Source: Bog-532 sp963732345
GTDB lineage: Bacteria; Actinomycetota; Actinomycetes; Streptosporangiales; Streptosporangiaceae
Length of the DNA: 64,000 nucleotides
Direction of reading: 5' to 3'
NCBI GenBank assembly: GCA_963732345.1
Contig: CAVSZI010000018.1
Location: 372,001 to 436,000, forward strand
Part shown: piece by piece, positions 42,328 to 51,710 of the stretch
Numbering within the stretch: the first letter of the stretch is position 1
How the letters are laid out: the number at the start of each line of letters is the position of its first letter
Program-made: the position numbers and the translations under genes
Notes under the pieces: model-generated
Database searches by the model: none
What the model saw: the letters and a program-made list of their open reading frames with translations, nothing else
What the model was told of the DNA's origin: nothing

Positions 42328-43566
42328 CTATCTAGTAACGTTTTCGGCCGGGGATTGTTCCCGCCGGAGAACTTCGAGATCAGGTTTGCCGCTCGGCAGC
42401 ATCGGCATTGCGTCCAGCAGAACCAGTTCTCGGGGAGCAGCGTAACGTGGCAGGCGCTCGCGCACATGCCGAGACAGCAGATCCAGAGTCGGCGGCTGGG
42501 CGGAATTGTCCGGGACGATCACCGCAGTCACCCGCTCGCCCCATTCCGCGTCAGGCCGGCCGATGACCACAGCTTCCCGCACTCCAGGGCATGTCTCAAG
42601 CACCGACGCGACCTCCCCGGCAACCACCTTTTCCCCGCCCGTGTTGATCACGTCATCCGCGCGCCCGCGCACCGTGAGATGCCCGGCCGCGTCGACGGTG
42701 CCCAGGTCGGAGGTGACGAACCAGCCGCCGTCCAGTGCGGCCGCGGACAGGTCCGGGCGCAGCCGGTAGCCGGAGAACAGCACCGGTCCGCTGATCCGGA
42801 TCCGGCCGTTATCCCCGGTCGTCACCGATACCCCGTCCAGCGGGAGGCCGTCGTAGACGCAGCCGCCGCAGGTCTCGGTCATCCCGTACGTCGTGACGAC
42901 GGGAATGCCGGTCTCCCGGGCCCGGCCGATCAGTTCCCCGGACGCGGCTGCGCCGCCCAGCAGCACCGATTTGAAGGTATCGGCCCAGGTGGCGTCCCTG
43001 CCCGCGTGCGCGCCCGCGTCCCTGCCCGGGCCGGCGAGCAGGCGCCGCAGCTGGGTCGGGACGATGGAGACGTGGGCGCAGCCGGAGTCTTCCAGGGCCG
43101 CCGTGTCCAGCCGGCCGGCGATCACCGGCTCCGTGCCCGCGACGAGCGAGCGCACCAGCACCTGGATGCCGGCGATGTGCGTGGCGGGCAGGCAGAGCAG
43201 CCACCGGTCACCCGGCGCCGCGCCGACCCGGGCCAGCGACGCGCGCGCCGAGTGCGTCAGGGCGGACGCGCTGAGTTCCACGCCCTTGGGCTGGCCGGTA
43301 GAGCCGGATGTGGCCATGACCACAGCGGCCTGTTCGCTGACCGGAATCCCGCGGGCCCGCTGAGGCCGGCGGCTGAGACCGTCCGGGGTCTCCACGGCGG
43401 ACGGTGCGAACGCGTCCAGGATGCGGGCCAGCCGCTCCGGCGGAAGGTCGGCCTCCAGCGGCAGAATCGCCGGCCCGCTGCCGTCCAGGGCCGCCGCGAG
43501 CCGTTCCAGCATCCGCCCGCCCGCCGCCGGGGGGAGGACAACCGCATGCAAAGGACGTTCTACCAC
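42328..43566 (-). CDS. menE: o-succinylbenzoate--CoA ligase (menaquinone)
   Basis: 412 aa adenylate-forming ligase that activates o-succinylbenzoate. Motifs: P-loop VVMATSGSTGQPKGVEL, TTYGMTETCGGC, DGGWFVTSDLG, GRADDVINTGGEKV and the terminal MLPSGKPDLEVL with the catalytic lysine. The GTG at 43566 lies 7 nt after TAACCT and gives the normal length. It is divergent from menC and menD, which supply its substrate, so identification as MenE rather than a generic acyl-CoA ligase is well supported by context. Confidence 0.92.
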   Translation of the reverse strand: MVERPLHAVVLPPAAGGRMLERLAAALDGSGPAILPLEADLPPERLARILDAFAPSAVETPDGLSRRPQRARGIPVSEQAAVVMATSGSTGQPKGVELSASALTHSARASLARVGAAPGDRWLLCLPATHIAGIQVLVRSLVAGTEPVIAGRLDTAALEDSGCAHVSIVPTQLRRLLAGPGRDAGAHAGRDATWADTFKSVLLGGAAASGELIGRARETGIPVVTTYGMTETCGGCVYDGLPLDGVSVTTGDNGRIRISGPVLFSGYRLRPDLSAAALDGGWFVTSDLGTVDAAGHLTVRGRADDVINTGGEKVVAGEVASVLETCPGVREAVVIGRPDAEWGERVTAVIVPDNSAQPPTLDLLSRHVRERLPRYAAPRELVLLDAMPMLPSGKPDLEVLRREQSPAENVTR

Positions 43567-43573
43567 GGACGTA

Positions 43574-43579
43574 AGGTTA
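43574..43579 (-). promoter_or_regulatory. -10 box of menE (leaderless)
   Basis: TAACCT on the minus strand, 7 nt before the GTG at 43566, no ribosome-binding site between. Confidence 0.4.
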
Positions 43580-43750
43580 GATCCTGCTGGAACGGCCCCA
43601 GTCTCCCGGTGAGGGCGATCCCGGTGAGCGGGACCACACGGTGACGAAGCTCTCACCGTGACGGGTTCACATGGTGGAGGGTGCGCGCGTGGTCGCAAGG
43701 CAGCAGGCGGGCCAGGATTCCCCCGATCCCGGGCGCTTCCCACGCCAGCC

Positions 43751-44749
43751 GTGACGGCCCAGTCTGTGACACCGCCGGACCGGGAGACCGTCCTCGGGTC
43801 GCTGCGCGCGTTCGCGATCCCGATGACCACGAAGTTCCGTGGCATCACCGTCCGCGAAGGCGCGCTGATTCAGGGCCCGGCCGGGTGGGGCGAGTTCTCG
43901 CCGTTCGCCGAGTACGGCCCGCGGGAAAGCGCCCGCTGGCTGGCCAGTGCGCTGGAGGCCGCGACGGCCGGCTGGCCCGCCCCCGTCCGCGACCTGGTTC
44001 CGGTCAACGTGACGGTGCCCGCCGTTCCCGCCGGGCGGGCGCACGAGATCGCCGCGTCGTCCGGCTGCCGTACGGCCAAGGTCAAGGTGGCCGAACGGGG
44101 CCAGCCGGACGCAGACGACATCGCGCGGGTCGAAGCCGTCCGGGACGCCCTCGGGCCGGACGGCAAGGTAAGGATCGATGTGAACGGCCGGTGGGACGTC
44201 GCCCACGCCACGCGCATGCTGGCCGAACTGGACCGTTTCGGCCTCGAATACGCGGAACAGCCGTGCGCGACGCTGGGCGAAATGGCCGAGTTGCGCCACG
44301 CCGTGCGGGTGCCGCTCGCCGCTGACGAGTCGATCCGCCGCGCCGAAGACCCGCTGCGGGTCCGGGCGGCCGGCGCCGCCGACATCGTGGTCCTCAAGGT
44401 GCAGCCGCTCGGCGGGGTGCGGGCCGCGCTGCGGATCGCCGAGGCGTGCGGCCTCCCGGTCGTCGTGTCCAGCGCGGTCGACAGCTCCGTCGGCCTGGCC
44501 GCCGGGCTGGCGCTGGCCGCGGCACTGCCGGAACTTCCGTACGCCTGCGGGCTGGGCACCATGAGCCTGCTAACGGGGGATGTCACCGCTGCCCCGCTGG
44601 TCCCGGTGGAGGGCTGCCTTCCGGTGCGGCGCCCGCCCGTCTCGCCCGCGGAGCTGGTGCGGTGGGAGGTGGACCCGGGGCCGTGGCGGGACCGCGCGGC
44701 GGCCGCCGCGAAGTTCCTCGGTGAGGTCACTCCCTGGGGCGCGTGGTGA
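43751..44749 (+). CDS. menC: o-succinylbenzoate synthase (menaquinone)
   Basis: 332 aa enolase-superfamily dehydratase. The catalytic lysines are in CRTAKVKVAERG, metal ligands in RIDVNGRWD, EYAEQPC and LAADESI, and the second acid/base lysine in DIVVLKVQPLGG. The GTG at 43751 is a best guess; another GTG at 43766 and an upstream frame to 43658 exist, and no clear ribosome-binding site helps. Its stop overlaps the menD start (GTGGTGA), so the two are coupled. Confidence 0.92.
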   Translation: MTAQSVTPPDRETVLGSLRAFAIPMTTKFRGITVREGALIQGPAGWGEFSPFAEYGPRESARWLASALEAATAGWPAPVRDLVPVNVTVPAVPAGRAHEIAASSGCRTAKVKVAERGQPDADDIARVEAVRDALGPDGKVRIDVNGRWDVAHATRMLAELDRFGLEYAEQPCATLGEMAELRHAVRVPLAADESIRRAEDPLRVRAAGAADIVVLKVQPLGGVRAALRIAEACGLPVVVSSAVDSSVGLAAGLALAAALPELPYACGLGTMSLLTGDVTAAPLVPVEGCLPVRRPPVSPAELVRWEVDPGPWRDRAAAAAKFLGEVTPWGAW

Positions 44750-46551
44750 ACCCGTCGACGGCGCTGGCCGTCACCCTGGCCGACGAGCTGATCCGCTGCG
44801 GAATGACCGACGCGGTGCTCGCGCCGGGGTCCCGGAGCGCACCACTGGCGATGGAACTGTTCGCCCGGGCGCAGCGGGGGGACGTGCGGCTGCACGTCCG
44901 CATCGACGAGCGCTCGGCGGCGTACCTCGCCCTGGGCCTGGCCAAGGCCAGCCACCGGCCCGTGTGCATGGTCTGCACCTCCGGGACGGCGGCGGCCAGC
45001 TTCCATCCCGCGGTGATCGAGGCCAGCGAGTCGTGCGTGCCGCTGCTGGTGCTCACCGCGGACCGGCCGCCCGAACTGCGCGGGACCGGCGCTAACCAGG
45101 CCATCGACCAGATCAAGCTGTACGGCGACGCGGTCCGCTGGTTCTGCGAGGTTGGCGTGCCGGAAGCGCAGCCGGGCATGGCGGGGTACTGGCGGTCACT
45201 GGGCTGCCGGGCCTGGGGTCTCGCGGCGGGCACCGCGGGTGGCCCGGCCGGTCCCGTCCACCTGAACCTGGCGTTCCGCGACCCGCTCGTCCCGGACCGG
45301 CCGGTGCCCGGCGGCAACGGCGGCAACCGCGACAGCGGGGGGTGGCCCGAACCGCTGGCGGGCCGCCCCGGCGGCGCAGCGTGGACCACGTTCGGCGGGG
45401 CGCGGACCGCAGCGCCGCTGGAGTTGCCGTGGATCGAGCGCGGCCTGGTCGTCTGCGGTGACGGTGACGACGACACCGGATCGCTTGGTGAACTGGCCGA
45501 GGCCGCGGGCTGGCCCATCCTGGCCGAACCGTCCTCCGGCGCCCGCCGCGGCCGCAACGCGCTGTCCGCCTACGAGTACCTGCTCGGCTCGCCCGAATTC
45601 ATCAGCGCGCACCGGCCGGACGTCATCGTTTCCGCGGGGCGCCCCGGCCTGTCCCGCCAGCAGACCAGCCTGTTCAAACTCCCGCCGTCGCGCCACATCG
45701 TCATCAGCCGGCAGCCCGGCCGGTGGGACGATCCGTCGCGCACCGCCTCGGACGTGGCCCCGGCTATCCGCCTGGCCGACCGCGCGGAACCCAACGGGCG
45801 CGGCGGACGGAGCGGGCCGGGCACCGGCTGGCTGGAATCGTGGCTGCGGGCGGATGCGGCGGCCCGCCGCGCCGCCGACGAGATCCTGGACGCCGCCGGC
45901 GCCCTGAGCGAACCGCGGCTGGCCCGGGACCTCGGGGCCGCGCTCCCGGACGGCGCCCTGCTGTGGGCGGCGTCCAGCCTGCCCATCCGCGACCTGGACC
46001 ACCACATGACGCCCCGCGCCGGGATCCGCGTCCTGGCGAGCCGCGGCGCCAGCGGCATCGACGGCACCACCTCGGCGGCGATCGGCGCGGCCCTGGCCCA
46101 CCAGGCGGCCGGCGGCGGACCGGCCTTCGCCCTCCTGGGGGACCTGGCGTTCCTGCACGACGCGCCCGGCCTGATCCTCGGCCCGGGTGAGCCCTTCCCC
46201 GATCTGTGCCTGATCGTGGTCAACAACGACGGCGGCGGAATTTTCTCCCTGCTGGAGCAGGCGGCCTTCTCCGGGCCGGCCGGGCCGTTCGAGCGCGTGT
46301 TCGGCACGCCGCACGGAGCCGATCTGGGGCAGCTGGCCGTGGCGGCCGGACTGCCGTACACCCGCCTGCAGCGCATCCATGACCTGCCCGCGGCCCTGAC
46401 CGGATCCGGGCTCCGTGTAGTGGAGGCCCGTACCGACCGGGAGGCCGGCGCGGCTCTGCGGACCCGCCTGCAGCAAGCCGCCGCCGCAGCGGCCGCCTCC
46501 GCCCCCGCCTCCGCCGCGGCCGCCCCGGAAGCCACCCGCACCGCGCGCTAA
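44743..46551 (+). CDS. menD: 2-succinyl-5-enolpyruvyl-6-hydroxy-3-cyclohexene-1-carboxylate synthase
   Basis: 602 aa ThDP enzyme joining isochorismate and 2-oxoglutarate. The N-terminal LAPGSRSAPLAMEL and RIDERSAAYLALGLAKAS (with the ThDP-activating Glu), VCTSGTAAASFHPAVIEAS and LTADRPPELRGTGANQAIDQ are typical. The C-terminal ThDP motif is LLGDLAFLHDAPGL ... VVNNDGGGIFSLL. It starts at GTG GTG (44743 or 44746), overlapping menC. A ~25-residue Ala-rich tail ends the protein. Confidence 0.96.
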   Translation: MVNPSTALAVTLADELIRCGMTDAVLAPGSRSAPLAMELFARAQRGDVRLHVRIDERSAAYLALGLAKASHRPVCMVCTSGTAAASFHPAVIEASESCVPLLVLTADRPPELRGTGANQAIDQIKLYGDAVRWFCEVGVPEAQPGMAGYWRSLGCRAWGLAAGTAGGPAGPVHLNLAFRDPLVPDRPVPGGNGGNRDSGGWPEPLAGRPGGAAWTTFGGARTAAPLELPWIERGLVVCGDGDDDTGSLGELAEAAGWPILAEPSSGARRGRNALSAYEYLLGSPEFISAHRPDVIVSAGRPGLSRQQTSLFKLPPSRHIVISRQPGRWDDPSRTASDVAPAIRLADRAEPNGRGGRSGPGTGWLESWLRADAAARRAADEILDAAGALSEPRLARDLGAALPDGALLWAASSLPIRDLDHHMTPRAGIRVLASRGASGIDGTTSAAIGAALAHQAAGGGPAFALLGDLAFLHDAPGLILGPGEPFPDLCLIVVNNDGGGIFSLLEQAAFSGPAGPFERVFGTPHGADLGQLAVAAGLPYTRLQRIHDLPAALTGSGLRVVEARTDREAGAALRTRLQQAAAAAAASAPASAAAAPEATRTAR

Positions 46552-46607
46552 CCCGCCTCGGGTACCCCTGCGTGGCTACCGCCCCCTCCGAAAACCGTCC
46601 CTTCAGA

Positions 46608-47485
46608 TCAGCCGTCCAGGACGGTCAGATCCAGCCGGCGGAGGCGGTCGGGGTCGGCGAGGACGTCGATCTCGACGATCTTGTCGCCCCGGATCGTCAT
46701 GCCCAGCACCGATATCGGCTGTCCGTCCGGGGCGGCGATGAGTCCGGGTGTGCCGTTGACCAGCACCGGCCGTGCGAACCGCGCGAACCGGGCGAAGCCA
46801 AGCGTCTGCCCGGCCACCGCCCGCGAGCCGTGCACCAGCCGCGACGGGCCCAACGGCCCGGCACCGGCGTCGGCGCGCAGCACCACATCGGGGTCGAGCA
46901 CGGCGAGCAGGGCGCCGAAGTCCCCCTCGCGTGCCGCCGCAAGGAAGGCATCGACGATCTCCCGTTGGCGGGCGAGGTCGGCGTCCGGAGCGGGCGCGGC
47001 GCCGCCCAGCCGCCGGCGGGCGCGGCTGGCCAGCTGCTTGGCCGCGGCCGGCGAACGGTCCAGGATTCGCGCGATCTCCTCGAACGGCACCGCGAAGACG
47101 TCGCGCAGCACGAACGCGAGCCGCTCGGTGGGGGAAAGGGTGTCGAGCACCACGAGCAGCGCGAGCCCGACCGAGTCGGCCAGCAGGGCCTCCTGTTCGG
47201 GCCCGGGCCGGCGGCGGGGCTGATGATCGGGTCCGGCACGTGCAGCGGGTCCTCGCGGCGCGCCGCCCGGGCGCGCAGCATGTCCAGGCAGACCCGGGCC
47301 GCGACCGTCGTCAGCCACCCGCCCAGGTTCCGCACGCCGCTTATGTCCGACCGGGCCAGCCGCAGCCACGTCTCCTGCACGGCGTCGTCGGCGTCGGCCA
47401 GCGAGCCGAGCATGCGGTAAGCCACCGCCCGCAGATGGGCGCGGTGCGCCTCGAAGCTGCGGGCCAGCCACTCGTTCTCGCCCAT
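46608..47485 (-). pseudogene. ECF41/SigJ-type sigma factor with SnoaL-like domain, one-base frameshift
   Basis: From ATG 47485 (AAGGAAGG upstream) one frame encodes region 2 of a sigma factor: EWLARSFEAHRAHLRAVAYRMLGSLADADDAVQETWLRLARSD. Near 47214 it is lost, and region 4 continues in another frame (PEQEALLADSVGLALLVVLDTLSPTERLAFVLRDVFAVPFEEIARIL), followed by a C-terminal SnoaL-like domain (REIVDAFLAAAREGDFGALLAVLDPDVVLRAD ... GQPISVLGMTIRGDKIVEID). Adding one G in the GGGCCCG run restores P-G-P-E-Q-E. The SnoaL-type tail modulates activity in ECF41 factors. It faces a deazaflavin-type oxidoreductase gene. Confidence 0.85.
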
Positions 47486-47567
47486 TGTTACCTTCCTTCG
47501 CCGCCGCCCGTCATATGAATGTCGGACCGAACGCGGCCGAGGTAACAGATCCAGAGGAGCACAGCTC

Positions 47568-48084
47568 ATGCAAGCACGGATGACCAACTCAACGAAGGTC
47601 CCGCTGGGCGCGGACGGGCAGCCGGCTCCGGCCGTCAGGGCGCAGACTCTGGCCTGGCAAGGGCTGGCGAACCGGATCGTGCGGGGTCTCCTGCGGACAC
47701 CGCTGGTGTGCCGCCTCGCGGGCAAGCGGCTGATCACGGTGTACCTGGTGGGCCGCAAGTCCGGGCGGCACTACACCATCCCGGTCGCCTACACCCGTCA
47801 CGACGGGAGCCTGCTGATCGGTACGCCGTTTGCGTGGGGACGCAACCTGCGCACCGGCGAGCCGGTGGACATCCGGCTCAGGGGCAAGCGGCGACCGGCC
47901 GGGGTTCAGGTCCGCACCGACGAGGCCGGCGTCGTCGAGCTGTACGCCGTCATGGCGCGCGACAACCACAGCTTCGCAAAATTCAACAAGATCGGCTTCG
48001 ACCCGGCCGGCACCGCCGGACCCCGCCGACCTGCACCTGGCCTGGGCCGCAGGCGCCCGGGCCATCCGCCTGACACCGCGCTGA
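47568..48084 (+). pseudogene. nitroreductase/deazaflavin-dependent oxidoreductase family protein, one-base frameshift
   Basis: F420-dependent Ddn-like (DUF385) split-barrel protein. ATG 47568 after AGAGGAG. The conserved LITVYLVGRKSGRHYTIPVAYTRHDGSLLIGTPFAWGRNLRTG and MARDNHSFAKFNKIGFDPAG are intact. The expected ending (DPADLHLAWAAGARAIRLTPR, stop 48082-48084) is in the next frame. Removing one G near 48018 joins them into ~171 residues; the literal frame instead runs on to 48176. It is divergent from the ECF41 sigma gene, whose target it may be, as ECF41 factors usually control an adjacent oxidoreductase-type gene. Confidence 0.8.
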
Positions 48085-48112
48085 CGCCAGGGCCCGGCCC
48101 CGGAGCAAGGGC

Positions 48113-48130
48113 GTGCCCGCGAGCGGGCAC
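48113..48130. terminator. hairpin between convergent genes
   Basis: GTGCCCGC-GA-GCGGGCAC, perfect 8-bp arms. It sits between the corrected ends of the oxidoreductase gene (48084) and menF (48173), where a bidirectional terminator is expected. That supports both corrected ends. Confidence 0.5.
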
Positions 48131-48172
48131 CGTCCCGCCGCGGCAGCCGGTGAAACCGGATGCCCCGGGACG

Positions 48173-49625
48173 CTAAGCCCTGGAGTGACTGGCGCATCGG
48201 GAGGAACTTGACCTCGGTCTCGGCCACCTCGGCGACCGGGTCCGAGCCCGCCACGATGCCGCAGCCGGCGAACAGCCGGGCCCGGCGGCCGTCCAGTTCG
48301 GCGCAGCGCAGCGCGATCCCGAACTCCCCGTTGCCGTGCGCGTCCACCCAGCCGACCGGCCCGGCGTACCGGCCCCGTTCCATGTGCTCCAGTTCGCGGA
48401 TCAGTTCCAGCGCCGTCTCGGCCGGCGTCCCGCACACCGCGGCGGGTGGGTGCAGCGCTCCGGCCAGCGATAGCACCGAACGGTCCCGGGCGAGAGTGCC
48501 CCGGACGGGGGTGCCCAGATGGTGCACGTTGGCCAGCTTGAGCAGCGAGGGGCGGGACGGAATGTCGAGCTCGGCGCACAGCGGCGCGAGCGCGTCCCGC
48601 ACCGAGGCGACCGCGTAGGCGTGCTCCTCGGTGTTCTTGGCCGAGGCGAGCAGGGCGGCCCCGAGCGCCGCGTCTTCGGCGGGCTGGGCGCCCCGGGGCG
48701 AGGTCCCGCCCAGGATCAGCGCCGTGATCTCGCTGCCCTGCCGCCGGACCAGAAGTTCGGGGGTAGCGCCGACCAGGTTCGCGCACGCGAACGTGAAGCA
48801 GTCCGGGTACCGGGCGGCCAGCCGGCGCAGCAGGACGCGCGCGTCGATCGGGCCGGCCGCGGTCGCGAACACGTCGCGGGCCAGCACGACCTTCCGCAGG
48901 GCCCCGGCGCAGATCCGGCTGACCGCGACCGCGACGGCGTGCGCCCACTCCAGTGCGGTCAGGCTTCCGTCATGCCAGCGCAGGCCAGGCGAGGCGGCGC
49001 CCGCGGGCGAGGCGGCGCCCGCGTCGGCCAGATCGCCTGGATTAGCCGGCGCACCGAAGCCAGCCGGCGCGCCCGGGTAGGCCGGCACCGCCGCATCATG
49101 GCTGCCGCCGAGCCAGTGGCCGCGCGACTCATCGCCGTCTCGGCGCTCACCACTGCTGCCGGGCTCGCGGCCGTCGGAGATGGTGGTGAGCCAGGCCTGC
49201 CCGGACGGGTCGCGGCCGAGGATGGTCCGCGGCACGATCAGCACGGAGCCATCGGAGGCCGGGTCGAAGGTGAAGCTGCCGAACGCCACCGGGCCGGTGC
49301 CGGGCCGCCGGACCTGGTCCTCGGTCACGACCCCCTCGAACAGGGTGCGCAGCCATTTCTCCCCGGCGGTGAAGCGGTCCTCACCGGCGGGCAGCGTGAT
49401 CCGCGCGACTTCCCCCCAGCCCACCAGCCCGGATCCCTGCCGCACCCAGGCCAGCGCCGAGGCGGGCAGGGACGCGGGCGACGACGCGGGCGGAATGCGG
49501 GCCAGCAGGTCGCCAGGGTCGGCGATGGGCACGGTGCGGGCCGTGAGGCCTCCGGGCTCCGGTGCGGGCCGCCCGGGTCCCGGGTTCGGCTCGCCGGGCG
49601 TCGCGTCATTCCCGTCGGGTGTCAC
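48173..49625 (-). CDS. menF: isochorismate synthase, 3' end affected by a probable one-base error
   Basis: Chorismate-binding enzyme making isochorismate for menaquinone; an isochorismate synthase for siderophores is the alternative, but men context favours MenF. Motifs: GTGPVAFGSFTFDPASDGSVLIVPR, KVVLARDV, ATPELLVRRQG, LTSAKNTEEHA-like ASAKNTEEHAYAV, HPPAAVCGTPAETALELI and GRYAGPVGWVDAHGNGEFGIALR, ending EVKFLPMRQSLQ. As written the frame continues antisense through the neighbouring gene to 47589. Deleting one G of GGG at 48178-48180 gives Q-A and a stop at 48173. A low-complexity insert (~residues 170-225) precedes the core. GTG start lies 8 nt after TAAAAT. Confidence 0.85.
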
Positions 49626-49633
49626 GGCAGTCG

Positions 49634-49639
49634 ATTTTA
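49634..49639 (-). promoter_or_regulatory. -10 box of menF (leaderless)
   Basis: TAAAAT on the minus strand, 8 nt before the GTG at 49625. Confidence 0.45.
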
Positions 49640-49723
49640 CGGCAGTGCGAAGATGGTGTGCGCTTCCTCTCCCTGCGGCATCCGGTCACCCGGGCGGAGC
49701 CCTTGCGGCGGTCTGGTCTCCCG

Positions 49724-50857
49724 TCACAGGAGGCTGAGCTGCATGGGCGCCTCCTTCGCGGCCTCGTGCGCCGTCGCCTCCCGGGCCGGCTGGGCTCCCG
49801 GGGCGGGGCGCCGGATGGGGCCCATGCCCCGGCGGGCGCCGACCGATCGGGCCCCGGCGGGCGTGGCCGCGCCGACGCCGTAGCGCCGGGCGAGTTCGCG
49901 GACCCGCCCGCTGATCTCCGCCTGGTAATCCTTCGGCGCATAGGAGCCCCGCCCGTACAGGGCGCGGTAGCGGGGGAGGAGCGCGGGATGGTTCTCGTTC
50001 AGCCACCGCAGGTACCAGTCCCGCGTCCCGGGCCGCAGGTGCAGGACGATCGGGGTGACGTGCGCGGCGCCGGCCTCGGCGATCCGGCGCACGGCCGCCT
50101 CGAGGTGCGCGGGGGAGTCGGACAGGAACGGAACCACCGGGCCCATGAGCACGCCGCAGGGCAGGCCGGCGCCGGTCAGCGTGGCACACACGTCCAGCCG
50201 CCGCTCCGGGCTCGGCGTGCCGGGCTCCAGAGATCGCCATAGCGCTTTGTCGATAAAGCCAGCGGAGACGTTCAGGCCCACGTCGGTGACCTCGGCCGCC
50301 TGGGTCAGCAGGTCCAGGTCACGCAGGATCAGGGTGCCCTTGGTCAGGATCGAGAACGGGTTGGCGTGATCACGCAGCGCGGAGATGATGCCGCGCATCA
50401 GCTGGTAGCGGCCCTCGGCGCGCTGATAGCAGTCGACGTTGGTGCCCATCGCGATGTGCTCGCCCGCCCACCGCGATGACGCGAGCGTCTTGCGCAGCAA
50501 CTCCGGGGCGTTGACCTTGACGACGACCTTGGAGTTGAAATCCTGCCCGGCGTCCAGGTCGAGATAGGTGTGCGTATTACGGGCGAAGCAGTAGTAGCAC
50601 GCGTGCTGGCAGCCCCGGTAGGGGTTGATCGTCCAGCTGAAGGCCATCCGGGAGATGGCCGGGACCCGGTTGACGATGGACTTGGCCTGGATCTCGTAGA
50701 AGGTCATGCCGCGGAACCCGGGTGTGCCGAACGCGCGCGTGACCGCGCCCCGCTCGAACAGCGCTCCAGCGGGCCCGGTGCGGCCCGGGTCGGCCTGCGG
50801 GCTCTCATCCGGGCGGGCCTCGGGTGTCCCGTCCAGCCGCAGGTGATCCCATCGCAT
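49724..50857 (-). CDS. Rv2578c family radical SAM protein
   Basis: 377 aa. The [4Fe-4S] ligands are in NPYRGCQHACYYCFARNTH (C-x3-C-x2-C, residues ~83-90), the spore-photoproduct-lyase-like radical SAM type. IAMGTNVDCYQRAEGRYQLMRGII and FSILTKGTLILRDLDLL are typical of this Rv2578c group. The N-terminal MTFYEIQAKSIVNRVP is conserved; the ~50-residue Ala/Arg tail is not. ATG at 50857 lies 7 nt after TACGCT. The reaction of the family is unknown. Confidence 0.9.
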   Translation of the reverse strand: MRWDHLRLDGTPEARPDESPQADPGRTGPAGALFERGAVTRAFGTPGFRGMTFYEIQAKSIVNRVPAISRMAFSWTINPYRGCQHACYYCFARNTHTYLDLDAGQDFNSKVVVKVNAPELLRKTLASSRWAGEHIAMGTNVDCYQRAEGRYQLMRGIISALRDHANPFSILTKGTLILRDLDLLTQAAEVTDVGLNVSAGFIDKALWRSLEPGTPSPERRLDVCATLTGAGLPCGVLMGPVVPFLSDSPAHLEAAVRRIAEAGAAHVTPIVLHLRPGTRDWYLRWLNENHPALLPRYRALYGRGSYAPKDYQAEISGRVRELARRYGVGAATPAGARSVGARRGMGPIRRPAPGAQPAREATAHEAAKEAPMQLSLL

Positions 50858-50864
50858 ATCCGCG

Positions 50865-50870
50865 AGCGTA
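50865..50870 (-). promoter_or_regulatory. -10 box of the radical SAM gene
   Basis: TACGCT on the minus strand, 7 nt before the ATG at 50857, with no ribosome-binding site between. Confidence 0.4.
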
Positions 50871-51017
50871 GAACTCTTATTCGACTATGGCAAACATATG
50901 TTCCAGGGGAACCGGTCCGGAAAACGAGTGATGGCAATGCCAGAACAATTGGATAAAGATCTTGTGGTGGGGGATAGTAGGAGGGTATTCACCGGCGTGC
51001 GACGCGGAGGTGGCGCT

Positions 51018-51512
51018 ATGGCGCTGTCTATGGACGAGCAGCGCATGCTCGCAGAAATTGAGCGGCGGCTTGCCGCGGAGGATCCAAGGCTGGCCGTTCA
51101 CCTGTCGGCTTTCCGCCGGCCGGGCCGGATCAGTGTCTTCCGCTCCGCGCGGGCCCGCATCATCGGTTCCCTGCTCACCGTCGCCGTCGTCGCGATGGTC
51201 TCCCTGATGGTGTACGCGATCTTGCCCTTTCGCTCCGGTTCGCGGACAACTGGCCACCCGGTAACGACGACCGTCTCCAGTACGGGCACCGGCCAGCCGA
51301 AGATCGGTGCCGGTCCCGGCACGAAAGCGGCGAAGAACGCAGGCAAGAACACGGGCAAGAACACGGGCAAGACCACCGCGGCCGGAGCCGCCGCCGGCAG
51401 CACGGCCCATCAGAGCCCCGCCTCTCACGCTTCCGGCGCGGGGGTGCAGCAGGCGGCCGGCCCGGCCGGGACCACCGTTCATCCCGCCTCGGCCGGGGGA
51501 TACGGCCCCTAA
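51018..51512 (+). CDS. DUF3040 domain-containing membrane protein
   Basis: 164 aa. The N terminus MALSMDEQRMLAEIERRLAAEDP is the DUF3040 signature found across actinobacteria; one membrane helix follows (RIIGSLLTVAVVAMVSLMVYAIL). Only one helix is clear, while many members have two. The outside or C-terminal part is low complexity, with KNTG units from a 12-bp repeat (51333-51371) and a Ser/Ala/His-rich end. The ATG has GGAGG 7 nt upstream; an in-frame start at 50898 is less likely. Function unknown. Confidence 0.82.
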   Translation: MALSMDEQRMLAEIERRLAAEDPRLAVHLSAFRRPGRISVFRSARARIIGSLLTVAVVAMVSLMVYAILPFRSGSRTTGHPVTTTVSSTGTGQPKIGAGPGTKAAKNAGKNTGKNTGKTTAAGAAAGSTAHQSPASHASGAGVQQAAGPAGTTVHPASAGGYGP

Positions 51513-51710
51513 CGCGGGACAGTGCCCCCAATCCGCGGGCCTGGTACTAATCCGCAGGCCTGGTACGCAGCAGGCCCGCATCCCGGGCGCAGCTTGATTC
51601 ACGGTCTCAGGCCCGATTCCCGGACCCTAAGCGGGGGAGCCTTCCTGGGCGGGGGAATGCGCGGCGGAGCGGCCCGCGGGACACCCGGATGAGCCCGTCG
51701 GATACGCGGA
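51513..51710. other. intergenic region between convergent genes
   Basis: No gene seen. It contains a direct repeat of AATCCGC(G/A)GGCCTGGTAC near 51530-51570. Confidence 0.5.
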
